A model generated the notes under the pieces. It worked only from the letters and a program-made list of their open reading frames with translations. It made no database searches and was not told where the DNA came from. Shown here piece after piece: positions 37,968 through 47,055 of a DNA stretch of 64,000 nucleotides; position 1 is the first letter of the stretch, and each line of letters begins with the position of its first letter. The stretch is from the NCBI RefSeq assembly GCF_029264495.1, contig NZ_JARIBH010000076.1:1-64000 (forward strand). The letters run 5' to 3'. The position numbers and the translations under genes were made by a program. Source of the DNA: Peptacetobacter sp. (GTDB taxonomy: Bacteria; Bacillota; Clostridia; Peptostreptococcales; Peptostreptococcaceae).

Positions 37968-38345
37968 TTAATGATGATGTAAACAAGTGTTATTTATATC
38001 AAATAATATTAATTTTTTATCTTTAATAAGTTTTAAGTTTTCTCCTACATTAAGAGTTGCATTTCCTTGATATACACTTATACCTGCATCTCCTAATTTA
38101 CTCATAGCTCCTTTTCCTATTCCAGCAACTACAACAACATCAACTACTGCTCCATTAAGTGCTTTTATTGGATTACACCCACCTTCTGGATGTTTTCCTG
38201 TTAATGGATCTAGATGCCCATTTTCAACTACTTCTACACTATCATTTTCTGTATCACAAACTATAAATATTGGTGCTGTTCCAAAATGACCATATAGCAT
38301 ACTTTCTAAACCATTATTTTCTTTTACTGGGAAACATATTTTCAT
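37968..38345 (-). CDS. NifX/NifB-type dinitrogenase iron-molybdenum cofactor family protein
   Basis: A 125-residue protein of the NifX/NafY/NifB-C-terminal fold. Family features are MKICFPVKENNG at the start, GHFGTAPIFIVCD, and VDVVVVAGIGKGAMSKL. The tail ends CLHHH, a possible metal-binding end. No nif or molybdenum genes are nearby, so a role in nitrogen fixation is not implied. Small stand-alone members in clostridia probably bind or carry metal clusters; exact role unknown. Confidence 0.87.
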   Translation of the reverse strand: MKICFPVKENNGLESMLYGHFGTAPIFIVCDTENDSVEVVENGHLDPLTGKHPEGGCNPIKALNGAVVDVVVVAGIGKGAMSKLGDAGISVYQGNATLNVGENLKLIKDKKLILFDINNTCLHHH

Positions 38346-38512
38346 ATTAAACTCTCCTCTTCCTTTAATTACTATTTTTAATATTATTATATTATATATT
38401 TCATTAAAATATTATATACAATATTATAATTTTTTATTTTTAATATAAATTTATTGTTTTAATCATTTATTTTACTAATTATAACTTTTAGTTACAGTAT
38501 AAAATTATATTT

Positions 38513-39394
38513 TTAGTTATTCTTTTTTATCTTATCTAAATATGAAACTGCACTAAGACCTGCTACTTGACCTTCTCCCGCTGCCTTCATAAACTGATAT
38601 GGCTTTCCAGTACAATCTCCAGCAGCAAAGCAGCCCAATATATTAGTGCTCATATCTCGATTTACTTTTATATGAGCTCCTTCTGTATCTAATCCGGGAA
38701 CTAATTCTTTGGGTGATACACTGTCTTTTAGTATAAATACTCCATCAATATCTATAGATTCTTCTTTAAATACTAATTTATTTACATGTTGTTCATTACC
38801 TTCTATTTTTGTAGGTCTAGATGATATAATTTCTATATTTTTATCTAATCCATCTATTTCAGAAGAATTTTTTAGATTATATAAAGGTATATAGTAAGTT
38901 TTCTCAGCTATTTCATTTATATAATTTGCTTCTTCTTCAGCATCAGGAGTATGTCCTATTATAGCCACTTTTTTCCCTTTATAAAGAGGTGCATCACAAG
39001 TAGCACAATACCCAACTCCTTTGCCTAGAAATTCTTCTTCTCCTACCATAGCTCTTGTAAATTCAACTCCTGTTCCAAGAATTACAGTAGTCGCTTCAAA
39101 CATCTCCTGTCCTGACATCAAAGCAAAATAATCGCCCATAGAATATATGTTATTAATTTTTTTATTAACTATTTCAAGACCCATTTTTTCTATATGCTCT
39201 TTAAAACTTTGCATCAAATCTTTTCCTGTTATATGTGCTAATCCTAAGTAGTTATCTACTACTGGAGCTTTTATAAGTTTATTACTTAAATTTTTTGAAC
39301 CAAATATTATTATATTTTTATTTCTTATTTTTGCATTTATCGCTGCTGATAGTGCAGCAGGACCACTTCCTATTATTGCTATATCATATCTCAT
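38513..39394 (-). CDS. Thioredoxin reductase-like FAD/NAD(P) oxidoreductase
   Basis: A 293-residue flavoprotein with the TrxB layout: FAD-binding GSGPAALSAA near the N-terminus, the redox pair CATC (in GVGYCATCDAPLYKG) near residue 132, and the C-terminal FAD motif GCFAAGDCTGKPYQ. The second Rossmann motif is altered (AIIGHTPDAEEEA, not GGGNSAxEEA), so NADPH may not be the donor; clostridial ferredoxin-dependent flavin thioredoxin reductases (FFTR) lack this motif too. It lies 139 bp after trxA, the likely partner. Confidence 0.85.
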   Translation of the reverse strand: MRYDIAIIGSGPAALSAAINAKIRNKNIIIFGSKNLSNKLIKAPVVDNYLGLAHITGKDLMQSFKEHIEKMGLEIVNKKINNIYSMGDYFALMSGQEMFEATTVILGTGVEFTRAMVGEEEFLGKGVGYCATCDAPLYKGKKVAIIGHTPDAEEEANYINEIAEKTYYIPLYNLKNSSEIDGLDKNIEIISSRPTKIEGNEQHVNKLVFKEESIDIDGVFILKDSVSPKELVPGLDTEGAHIKVNRDMSTNILGCFAAGDCTGKPYQFMKAAGEGQVAGLSAVSYLDKIKKNN

Positions 39395-39533
39395 ATTATT
39401 TATCCTCAACCTATTTATTTTATTTATATAAATTTAAAGATAAGTCTCTTCCAAATAATATATAAATATTGAAAAATGGAATCAACTTATCTTTCACCTA
39501 AGTCTATAAATTATAAGTATTTTTTATATAATC

Positions 39534-39851
39534 TTATAAATTATTTTTTACTCTTTCTATTAATCTATCTTTTGGCATAAATCCAACTATTTGATCTACT
39601 GCCTTTCCATCTTTAAATACTATAATAGTTGGAACTGAAGATACATTAAACTGTTGTGCTATTTCTAAACTTTGATCTATATCTAATTTATAGAAATTTG
39701 CATCTTCCTTCATTTCTTCTCCTGCTTCTGCAAATATTGGTGCTAACATCTTACAAGGTCCACACCAAGTAGCAAAGAAATCTACTACTGCTACTCCATT
39801 TCCATTTTCTACTATATTTTTAAATTCTGATGTATTTATAACTTTTGCCAT
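39534..39851 (-). CDS. trxA: Thioredoxin
   Basis: A 105-residue thioredoxin with the active site WCGPC (Cys30 and Cys33), the cis-Pro segment SSVPTIIVF and the usual buried Asp at VVDFFA. It reduces protein disulfides, including MsrAB, which is encoded 6 kb away. GGAGGAA precedes the ATG. It is followed by a TrxB-like gene in the same direction. Confidence 0.96.
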   Translation of the reverse strand: MAKVINTSEFKNIVENGNGVAVVDFFATWCGPCKMLAPIFAEAGEEMKEDANFYKLDIDQSLEIAQQFNVSSVPTIIVFKDGKAVDQIVGFMPKDRLIERVKNNL

Positions 39852-39943
39852 TTTTTCTTCCTCCGGATATTTAATTATTTAGTATTTTACTATTATCTTT
39901 TCGATACTCATTTTATACCCAGTATTTTTGTCTTCTAACATTT

Positions 39944-41206
39944 TTATTTTTTTATTTTATTTTTATTTTTTAAATCTTCCTTTTTCACTTTTATAAAGAA
40001 ACTACTTCCTTTTTTATACTCAGACTCTACCCCTATATCAACTCCTATATTTTTAGACATTATATCTGCTATAGAAAGGCCTATTCCTGAACCGTCTATA
40101 TCTTTACTTCTTACATTATCACTTCTAAAAAATCTATCAAATATATTAGGTATGTCTTCGCTTAAAATTCCTATTCCTGTATCATTTACAGAAATTTTTA
40201 AAGTATTTTCTAAATTTTTGTCATCTTCTATTTTGATATTTATACTATCTCCTGAATTAGTATATTTAAATGCATTATCTATAAATATTCTTAGAATTTG
40301 TTTAAATTTACTTTTATCATTATATATATATGTATTTTTAGATAATATTTTACAAGAAAATTCTTTTTCTTGATATTCTGCAATATCAAAATAATCTTCT
40401 TGTATCTCATCTAAAATATCTTTTAAATTAAAGATTTCTTTGTTTAATTGGACTATTCCATCTTCTTTTGTAAGAGATAATAAGTCATTTACCATTTTCT
40501 TTAATCTTCTAGTTTCTTTCATAGCAATTGCTATTGTTTCTGCTTCATCTTCAATAGTATTTTCAGGACTTTTAAGTAATAATTCTAACTTAGAAGATAC
40601 TATTGTAATTGGTGTTCTAAGTTCATGTGATGCATCTTGAATGAATTTTGCTTGATTTTTCCAAGCAGTTTCAATAGGTATAAGTGCTTTTTTTGTTAAA
40701 TATAAAGAAATTATATATATAAAAATTAAAGATACTATCCCTATAAATAATAAAATAGATATTAATTTTGAAACAGAGAATATTTCTGAATCTATATTTC
40801 TGATTATTTGTATATGATAATCTGAAACGTTTATATTTAATTCTCTAAAAACATGTCCTTTTTCTATAAACTTTGTAAATACTTGCTTATCTTCAAAATT
40901 TTTTTCTGGAAGTAATTTATCAAAATAATCATTTTCTGTATAATACTTTATTCTATCATTTTCATAAATATATACCATATCTTTAGGATCTAACAATTTT
41001 ATTGGTTCGTATCTTTCATTTCCCAACTGGGATAGAATGTATTTAAATTCTCTACCTAATTCTCTATCTATATTATTGTATGTTATATAACTAAAATAAA
41101 ACATAGTAAAAGTTAAAAGTATCCCTAAAAAGCACATAACAACAATCATATTCATTTTTAGCAACTTTTTCTTTGTCTTTACAAAAACATCCTTATTTAT
41201 CTTCAT
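39944..41206 (-). CDS. Sensor histidine kinase
   Basis: A 420-residue membrane kinase. Helices at residues ~20-42 and ~140-160 enclose an extracellular sensor of about 100 residues. The H-box DASHELRTP has the phospho-acceptor His194. An N-box (FIDNAFKYTN), G1 (VNDTGIGI) and G2 (GSGIGLSIA) follow. Its start overlaps the response regulator gene by 14 bp. The signal is unknown; neighbouring thioredoxin genes are not in the same operon with certainty. Confidence 0.93.
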   Translation of the reverse strand: MKINKDVFVKTKKKLLKMNMIVVMCFLGILLTFTMFYFSYITYNNIDRELGREFKYILSQLGNERYEPIKLLDPKDMVYIYENDRIKYYTENDYFDKLLPEKNFEDKQVFTKFIEKGHVFRELNINVSDYHIQIIRNIDSEIFSVSKLISILLFIGIVSLIFIYIISLYLTKKALIPIETAWKNQAKFIQDASHELRTPITIVSSKLELLLKSPENTIEDEAETIAIAMKETRRLKKMVNDLLSLTKEDGIVQLNKEIFNLKDILDEIQEDYFDIAEYQEKEFSCKILSKNTYIYNDKSKFKQILRIFIDNAFKYTNSGDSINIKIEDDKNLENTLKISVNDTGIGILSEDIPNIFDRFFRSDNVRSKDIDGSGIGLSIADIMSKNIGVDIGVESEYKKGSSFFIKVKKEDLKNKNKIKK

Positions 41207-41867
41207 CGAAAATATAACCTACTTTTCTTTTTGTTTTTATATATTTATCGTACCCAAATTTGCTAAGTTTTTTTCTTAAATTACTTACATATACCTCTAC
41301 TATTTCTATTGTAGCATCAGAATCTATACCCCATATTCTGTCATATATTTGTTCTTTAAGTAAAATTGCACCTCTATTTATCACAAAATATTCTAAAAGA
41401 TTATATTGTTTATTTTGTAAAGTTATTTCTTCATCTTTAATATATACTCTTTTTTCAGATGTATCTATATACATATCTTTAAATTGAAGACCTGTTTTTT
41501 CAGTAAGTTTTCCATTTGTTCTAAGAATAGCATAAACTCTTGCAACAAGTTCCTCCATATAAAAAGGCTTTGTAAGATAATCATTTGCACCAATGCCAAA
41601 AGCTTCCACTTTATCATCAAGAGATTCTTTGGCCGTAAGTATAAGTACAGGAATATCCATTCCATCCTTTCTAATACTTTTTAATATTTCCATTCCATTC
41701 ATTCCAGGAAGCATAATATCAAGTATTACTAAATCGTATATACCCTGTTCTATCATATATAATGCTTCATCTCCATCTTCACATTTTTCTACATCAAAAT
41801 GTTTAGATAATTCTTCTACTATACTATCTAAAAGAGTTTTGTTATCCTCTACTGCTAAAATTTTCAT
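41193..41867 (-). CDS. OmpR-family response regulator
   Basis: A 224-residue regulator with a receiver domain (acidic pair Glu7-Asp8, phospho-acceptor Asp50 in LVILDIMLPG, Lys in YLTKPF) and a C-terminal winged helix (LQNKQYNLLEYFV... VEVYVSNLRKKL). It is phosphorylated by the kinase encoded by the overlapping downstream gene. The two form a classic two-component system. Confidence 0.95.
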   Translation of the reverse strand: MKILAVEDNKTLLDSIVEELSKHFDVEKCEDGDEALYMIEQGIYDLVILDIMLPGMNGMEILKSIRKDGMDIPVLILTAKESLDDKVEAFGIGANDYLTKPFYMEELVARVYAILRTNGKLTEKTGLQFKDMYIDTSEKRVYIKDEEITLQNKQYNLLEYFVINRGAILLKEQIYDRIWGIDSDATIEIVEVYVSNLRKKLSKFGYDKYIKTKRKVGYIFDEDK

Positions 41868-41913
41868 ATTTTCTCATCCTTTTGTTCATTATTATAATTA
41901 ATTTATTTTTATT

Positions 41914-42534
41914 TTAGAATAAATTTCTATGCTCTCTTAAAAAATCTTTTATAATCTGAGTTAATACTTCATTTTTTTTAAAGCCTAAATTACTACAGAT
42001 AACATCAAAATCTTCCCAAACTTGTCTATCTACATTTATAGAAGCTCTCTTTGTATCCTTAATATTTTTTTCTTCTATTATAAATTCCTTATTTTCAGAT
42101 TTCTCTGTAGCTGCATTATAACTTATTGTATCTTTTACACTTAAATACCAATCATAAACCTCACACAATTTATCCATATCTTCCTGAGAAATATTTATTT
42201 TTCTATCTTTTTTAGGAGCTGCTTTTTTCTTAGTGGTACTAGTTTTAGAACTTGTTTTATTTGTAGCTTTATTGTTTGTACTGATTTTATTTTCATTCAC
42301 GTCCTCTTTTGAAGCTGATTTCTTTTTTCTTGTTTTTTTGACTGTACCATTATCTTCTTTTTTTAGCTCTTTAGCGTTATTTTCTTCTTTATTTTCTAAT
42401 TTTTTAGAAGACGTACTTCTTTTTCTTGTTTTAGTTTTAACTTCTTTTTCATTGTTTTTTGTTTCTAATTTCTCTATAGATGAAAAAGACACTTGCTCTT
42501 CGCTTTCGTTTACTTTTTTCTTTTTACTTACCAT
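41914..42534 (-). CDS. Ribbon-helix-helix protein with long Lys/Glu-rich N-terminal tail
   Basis: The C-terminal ~45 residues (KRASINVDRQVWEDFDVIC... NEVLTQIIKDFLREH) look like a ribbon-helix-helix DNA-binding domain of the CopG/MetJ type. The first ~110 residues are low-complexity and rich in Lys, Glu, Ser, Thr and Asn (KTRKRSTSSKK, TSSKTSTTKKK), probably disordered and able to bind nucleic acid. GAGG precedes the ATG. No partner toxin is adjacent, so an antitoxin role is not supported. Function unknown. Confidence 0.65.
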   Translation of the reverse strand: MVSKKKKVNESEEQVSFSSIEKLETKNNEKEVKTKTRKRSTSSKKLENKEENNAKELKKEDNGTVKKTRKKKSASKEDVNENKISTNNKATNKTSSKTSTTKKKAAPKKDRKINISQEDMDKLCEVYDWYLSVKDTISYNAATEKSENKEFIIEEKNIKDTKRASINVDRQVWEDFDVICSNLGFKKNEVLTQIIKDFLREHRNLF

Positions 42535-42561
42535 CTTTTTCCTCGCTTCTATCTCATATTT

Positions 42562-43281
42562 TTATATTCTTTTCATATTTTTTAACATATATTTATCTTC
42601 TTTGCTTACTCTAAGGGATTCTCTTGTTTTTTGAATAGCTTTATTATATGTAAAATCATCTAGATTACAATCTCTAAAATATGCTAAAGTTTCTTCTCTA
42701 AACTTAACAAAACATATAGATAATAGCCAAGCAACCGCCATCTTATAATAGTATTCATCATCTTTTACAGTATCACAAATATTGAAAATATCATTTAAAT
42801 ATTCGCTTGAAATATAATAATCTAAAAGCATGACTATAGAAAATCTCTTTCTCCACGGATTTTTAGATTTTAAATTATCTAATATGAATCTATACATCCT
42901 ATCTTTATATTTTTTAGTAATTTTAAGAGAAGAACATAGAGAATCATTTACAGACCAACAATCTATACCTCCTATAAAATCATCTATATAATCTATAATT
43001 TCTTCTATATCACAATCGTTGATATTTGATATTACAAATCCTCTTAAAAACTCTTCTTCTATATATCCTTGATCATTTTTATATGATACTTCTAAAAAAG
43101 TTTTCCAATCTCCATTTGATATATTCTTAGCTTCCTTTTTTAAATTCGGCAACCTTATACCTATAATTTTCTCTTTATTTGGATTTAAATTTAGTGTAAA
43201 TTCTCTATATTTCTCATCAGAATTTTCTTTAAGACTATCAATAAATTCTATGTATTTAATGCTATTCCAAAAATCACTCAT
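42562..43281 (-). CDS. DNA alkylation repair protein (AlkD family)
   Basis: A 239-residue all-helical HEAT-like protein of the AlkD/DUF1061 family of DNA glycosylases that remove alkylated bases. Family features are IGIRLPNLKKEAK near residue 37, GGIDCWSVNDSLCSSLK near residue 108 and NPWRKRFSIVMLL near residue 141. The Trp and Asp of CWSVNDS correspond to the expected active-site region. A 52-residue gene with SOS-type promoter lies upstream, separated by a terminator. Confidence 0.87.
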   Translation of the reverse strand: MSDFWNSIKYIEFIDSLKENSDEKYREFTLNLNPNKEKIIGIRLPNLKKEAKNISNGDWKTFLEVSYKNDQGYIEEEFLRGFVISNINDCDIEEIIDYIDDFIGGIDCWSVNDSLCSSLKITKKYKDRMYRFILDNLKSKNPWRKRFSIVMLLDYYISSEYLNDIFNICDTVKDDEYYYKMAVAWLLSICFVKFREETLAYFRDCNLDDFTYNKAIQKTRESLRVSKEDKYMLKNMKRI

Positions 43282-43404
43282 ATTTTTCTCCTTTAATATT
43301 TATCTATTTTTTTATTAATTTTCCTTAAATAGAAAATATTTTTATACTAGCATTATAACATCTTGATACTTTATCTACAATATAACCTATATTTAAGTAT
43401 AATA

Positions 43405-43440
43405 TAAAAAAACTGCCACATAAATTTTAACGTGACAGTC
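43405..43440 (-). terminator. Terminator of the 52-residue gene
   Basis: On the minus strand ACTGTCACG pairs with ATGTGGCAGT (one G-T pair and a bulge), followed by seven T residues. Confidence 0.78.
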
Positions 43441-43457
43441 TAGTTACATCTTTATTT

Positions 43458-43616
43458 TTAATGGATTTTTTCTTTTTTCATTCCTTTAAATACACCTCTT
43501 TTGACTTCAAAATAAAATCCTAATTGTTTATATATTTCATTTAATTCATATAAAGTTACTTCACCATGTTCTAAATTTAAAAAAGTTATTTCTCTTATAG
43601 TTCTTTCTCTTTTCAT
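43458..43616 (-). CDS. Small protein (52 residues) under an SOS-type promoter
   Basis: The frame from the ATG at 43616 runs MKRERTIREITFLNLEHG and on to a TAA at 43458. AGGAGTG lies 7 bases before the ATG and a terminator follows the stop. The product is soluble, basic at both ends and probably alpha/beta; no membrane segment, unlike the SOS division inhibitor YneA. The promoter overlaps a LexA-like box and is followed by a second, perfect GAAC-N4-GTTC. Family not recognised. The gene is likely real given its signals. Confidence 0.65.
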   Translation of the reverse strand: MKRERTIREITFLNLEHGEVTLYELNEIYKQLGFYFEVKRGVFKGMKKEKIH

Positions 43617-43679
43617 AAAAATTCACTCCTATTAAATTTGTCTATATTAATATTTATACTATACATCATAAATCATATA

Positions 43680-43691
43680 GAACATCTGTTC
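43680..43691. promoter_or_regulatory. LexA (SOS) box, Gram-positive type
   Basis: GAACATCTGTTC fits the Bacillus LexA core GAAC-N4-GTTC exactly. It lies at about +8 to +19 of the minus-strand promoter of the 52-residue gene. Confidence 0.6.
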
Positions 43692-43705
43692 CTTTTGTTG
43701 ATTAT

Positions 43706-43734
43706 ATTATACCATACATACGTTCGATATGTAA
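43706..43734 (-). promoter_or_regulatory. Promoter with overlapping LexA-like box
   Basis: On the minus strand TTACAT and a perfect TATAAT are separated by 17 bases. The spacer (43713-43726) holds CGAACGTATGTATG, which matches the LexA consensus CGAAC-N4-GTTCG except in two bases of the right half. Confidence 0.6.
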
Positions 43735-43878
43735 TCTTTTTTGTTCTATTTTTATAACTTTTTTTATTAATTTCTCATGAATAGATTATATTTTATTTTT
43801 TTAATATAAATTATTGATATATTTTAAAAAAAGTTTTAAAGTATGATATATACTTTAATTTAAGTTTTGGAGGTCTAT

Positions 43879-44175
43879 ATGAAAAAGAATTTTGAATCAA
43901 AAATAGTAGATTTTCATTCAAAAGATAAAAAATTAAATCATGATAAAATTAATTTAAAGGAATCTATGACAGTTAATCAGTTCACAGGCAAAAAAATAGC
44001 TGAAAAGGAAGATAAAGTTGTAGATTTTAAGAAAGCTAAAAATAGGCATCTTGTTAATAATTATAAGAAAAAATTTTATAATAAAGAATTTGATTCTAAA
44101 AAGAGTATTATAAAAAAAATATATATATTTCTTTTAGTGCTTATATTTATCTTGTTTATCTTAAAATTTATATAA
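43879..44175 (+). CDS. Small protein with a C-terminal membrane anchor
   Basis: A 98-residue protein, very basic and Lys/Asp-rich over the first ~75 residues (VDFHSKDKKLNHDK, VVDFKKAKNRH), ending in one membrane helix (IYIFLLVLIFILFILKFI) at the extreme C-terminus. This is a tail-anchored topology. TTTGGAGG precedes the ATG; the TTG upstream overlaps that site. No family recognised. Confidence 0.65.
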   Translation: MKKNFESKIVDFHSKDKKLNHDKINLKESMTVNQFTGKKIAEKEDKVVDFKKAKNRHLVNNYKKKFYNKEFDSKKSIIKKIYIFLLVLIFILFILKFI

Positions 44176-44202
44176 AAAAAGAGCTTATAAGCTCTTTTTT
44201 AT
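44176..44202. terminator. Bidirectional terminator
   Basis: The palindrome AAAAAGAGCTTATAAGCTC plus T-run separates two convergent genes. Confidence 0.85.
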
Positions 44203-44216
44203 ATTCTGTTAAATTT

Positions 44217-44531
44217 TTAACTGACTATAAATAATCCAATTGTAGATAATATTATTGCTATTGACATTAAAATTCTTGCTTTTGGAAAATCTTTTTCTCT
44301 AAATACAAATGATGCTACACCTGGAATAAATACTAATGTTGCTATTATTTTTAATACCATATTAGAGTTTGGAACTACTGAAAATAATAGTACACATAAA
44401 ACAAACATATAAAGCCCTATTGCATTAAATACTATTTTATTTGAACTGAACTTCTTCATCAAAAACATTATTAGTAATGCAAAAACATCTATACCTAAAA
44501 ATACATACATTATTGTTGTTATATCTTTCAT
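44217..44531 (-). CDS. Small membrane protein of unknown function
   Basis: A 104-residue protein with four predicted helices and short loops; no family recognised. GGAGG lies 8 bases before the ATG at 44531. It begins 21 bp after the AlaX-type gene and is probably co-transcribed with it. Confidence 0.68.
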   Translation of the reverse strand: MKDITTIMYVFLGIDVFALLIMFLMKKFSSNKIVFNAIGLYMFVLCVLLFSVVPNSNMVLKIIATLVFIPGVASFVFREKDFPKARILMSIAIILSTIGLFIVS

Positions 44532-44552
44532 TTTTCTATCCTCCATATAAAT

Positions 44553-45752
44553 TTATTCAAAATAATTTAATATACTTTTATAAGATTTTTCAATAAATTC
44601 ATCTAGTCTATTGTTATTTTTTCCTGCACCTTGAGTTAAATATTTATTTCCTCCACCTTTTCCATCTAATATATTTATATTTTTTTGTAAAATTTTATTC
44701 AAATCTGGTCCTTCCATTCCTTTATTGTATGCAAATACAACATTTACTTTATCAGTAGTTGTATTAAATAGCATAATGATTATGTTTTTCTTTTCTGTTA
44801 ATTTTTTTACTATTTTATTGAGATATTTAGCATCTTTATCTTTGAATATATGTTTTATTATTTCAATATTTCCTATTTTATTTGAATTTTTTAATAACTT
44901 GTCTATTTTATAATTCAAAAGCTCCTCTTCCAATATATTTCTTTGATGAATAATATCATCGAGATTGTTTTCAATATTTAATATACATTTTTCTATATTT
45001 TCTTCGTTACAGCTTAAGTGTTTACAAATTTTAGACATTACATTATCTCTTTTTAAAACATATTCAATTGCTCTAGTTCCTGCTAAAAACTCTACTCTAG
45101 TAGCATTTCTACTTTTTTCAGTTCTCTTTATTTTTAATAATTTTAACTCACCTGTATATTCTGGATGACATCCACAACAAGCATTTGTATCTAAGTCACC
45201 TATTTTTACAATTCTTATTTCTTCTGCTGTATCTGGTAATTTTCTTCTAGTCCATGTTTCTTTTAGTTCATCTTTTGATGGGACAAATATTTCTACATGA
45301 ATATTTTGTTTAATTATATCATTTGCCATTTTTTCTATATATATTATTTGTTCTTCTGTTAGATCTCCTTCTATATCTACTGTACTTATCTCTTCTCCTA
45401 AATGAAAGCCACATGTATTTTTATGATATTTAGTATAAAAACATCCTGAAAGTACATGTTGTCCAAAATGCTGATGCATACCATCTTCTCTTCTATCCCA
45501 ATCTATAACACCTTTTACTTCTTTTTTTGTCAATTTTTCTTTCATTACATGATATATTCTTCCATCTTCTTCTATCATATCTATAACTTCTTTTCCATCA
45601 ATCATCCCTCTATCAGAAAATTGACCTCCCCCTCCAGGGAAAAATGCTGTTTTATCCAATTCTACTAAATAAACATCTTCTCTTTTTTGTATTTTTTCCA
45701 CTTTTGCAAAAAATTCTTTTTTATATCTATCTGTATAATATAATTTTTCCAT
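44553..45752 (-). CDS. Alanyl-tRNA editing protein, AlaX-L type
   Basis: A stand-alone editing enzyme that removes Ser or Gly wrongly attached to tRNA-Ala. The N-terminal part contains FFPGGGGQFSDRG. The zinc ligands are HxxxH in QHFGQH near residue 96 and C-x3-H in CCGCHPEYTG near residue 194. The C-terminal ~180 residues include a coiled-coil region and a DHHA1 domain ending LDGKGGGNKYLTQGAG, as in AlaRS. Total length 399 fits the AlaX-L class. The ribosome site is weak (AAAGAGA). Confidence 0.9.
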   Translation of the reverse strand: MEKLYYTDRYKKEFFAKVEKIQKREDVYLVELDKTAFFPGGGGQFSDRGMIDGKEVIDMIEEDGRIYHVMKEKLTKKEVKGVIDWDRREDGMHQHFGQHVLSGCFYTKYHKNTCGFHLGEEISTVDIEGDLTEEQIIYIEKMANDIIKQNIHVEIFVPSKDELKETWTRRKLPDTAEEIRIVKIGDLDTNACCGCHPEYTGELKLLKIKRTEKSRNATRVEFLAGTRAIEYVLKRDNVMSKICKHLSCNEENIEKCILNIENNLDDIIHQRNILEEELLNYKIDKLLKNSNKIGNIEIIKHIFKDKDAKYLNKIVKKLTEKKNIIIMLFNTTTDKVNVVFAYNKGMEGPDLNKILQKNINILDGKGGGNKYLTQGAGKNNNRLDEFIEKSYKSILNYFE

Positions 45753-45970
45753 AACACATCTCTTTCTTTTAGTATAATTTTTTTATTATTCTGTCTTTTT
45801 ATTTTATTATATCATTTATTTTAAATTCAAAACATATATTATTGAAGAAAGTTATTATATTTATGAAGTTTTATGTTTAAAAATCATTTTCATTGGGAAT
45901 ATAGGTTATCAAGAAGATAAGTTAGAATAAAATACTTAATACAAATTTAAAAATAAAGGATGTGTTATAT

Positions 45971-46924
45971 ATGATAAAAAAAGCTACATTTGCTGGTGGT
46001 TGTTTTTGGTGTATGGTAAAACCATTTTCTAAATATGATGGTATTTTAGAGATTGTATCTGGATATACTGGTGGAGAAAAAGAAAATCCTACTTATAGGG
46101 AAGTTTGTAGTGGTACAACAGGACACTATGAAGCTATTGAGATAACATATGATGATGATTTAATAAATTATAAGGATATTTTAGAAGTTTTTTGGAAACA
46201 AATAAATCCAACTGATGCAAATGGCCAATTTGTAGATAGGGGAACACAGTATCGACCTGCAATATTTGTTCACGATGATGAACAAAAAAATATAGCTGAG
46301 GAATCAAAAAAAGACTTAAATGAAAGTAAAAGATTTTCAGATCCAATTGTTGTTGAAATATTAGATGCTACTGTATTCTACCCTGCTGAAATAGAGCATC
46401 AAGACTATTATAAAAAACAACCTCTTCATTATAATTCATATTATAAAAATTCTGGAAGATATAATTTTGTTAAAGCTTTTTGGGATGGAAGTAGACCTGA
46501 TAGAGAAGAATTGAAAAATAAACTTTCAGATATAGAATTTGAAGTAACTCAGAATGATATGACTGAATGTCCTTTTGAAAATGAATATTTTAATCATTTT
46601 GAAGATGGTATTTATGTAGATGTTGTTGGTGGAGAAGCTTTATTTTCGTCAAAAGATAAATTTGAATGTGATTGCGGTTGGCCAAGTTTTTCAAAGCCTA
46701 TAGAAAAGAACGCTTTGCTAGAAAGAACTGATTTTTCAATGGGTATGATTAGAACTGAGGTTAGAAGTAGATTATCAAATTCTCATTTAGGTCATGTATT
46801 TAATGATGGTCCTAAAAATCTTGGTGGTCTTAGATATTGTATAAATTCTGCTGCACTTAAATTTATTCCTAAGGAAAATTTAGAAGAAGAAGGTTATTCT
46901 GATTATTTAAAAATATTTATATAA
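45971..46924 (+). CDS. msrAB: Methionine sulfoxide reductase MsrA-MsrB fusion
   Basis: The 317-residue bifunctional enzyme reduces both epimers of methionine sulfoxide. MsrA comes first: [11 protein letters not shown] has the catalytic Cys11, and IEHQDYYKK is the substrate pocket. MsrB follows from about residue 183, with catalytic Cys in [12 protein letters not shown] near residue 299 and [11 protein letters not shown]. Of the usual MsrB zinc cysteines only part is visible ([10 protein letters not shown]), so the zinc site may be absent. AAAGGATG precedes the ATG at 45971. Thioredoxin is the expected reductant. Confidence 0.95.
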   Translation: MIKKATFAGGCFWCMVKPFSKYDGILEIVSGYTGGEKENPTYREVCSGTTGHYEAIEITYDDDLINYKDILEVFWKQINPTDANGQFVDRGTQYRPAIFVHDDEQKNIAEESKKDLNESKRFSDPIVVEILDATVFYPAEIEHQDYYKKQPLHYNSYYKNSGRYNFVKAFWDGSRPDREELKNKLSDIEFEVTQNDMTECPFENEYFNHFEDGIYVDVVGGEALFSSKDKFECDCGWPSFSKPIEKNALLERTDFSMGMIRTEVRSRLSNSHLGHVFNDGPKNLGGLRYCINSAALKFIPKENLEEEGYSDYLKIFI

Positions 46925-46952
46925 GATATATATTAAAGTTTCTATATTAAAT

Positions 46953-47018
46953 AAAAAGGGCTATCATATTATAATTATATACATATATAATTATTAAATA
47001 ATATGTTAAGCCCTTTTA
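46953..47018. terminator. Bidirectional terminator, long A/T-rich hairpin
   Basis: AAAAGGGCT and AGCCCTTTT (with A/T-rich pairing inside) close a hairpin between the convergent msrAB and MFS genes. Confidence 0.75.
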
Positions 47019-47055
47019 TTTTTAAAATTTTACTAGATTTTACATTTTTAATACA

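Noticed and set aside
37968..38345. Nitrogen-fixation gene
   Set aside because: Only the NifX-like fold is present; there are no nif structural or cofactor genes nearby, and small stand-alone members are common in clostridia.
41914..42534. Antitoxin of a toxin-antitoxin pair
   Set aside because: No small toxin gene is adjacent, and the neighbours are an AlkD-type gene and a two-component system.
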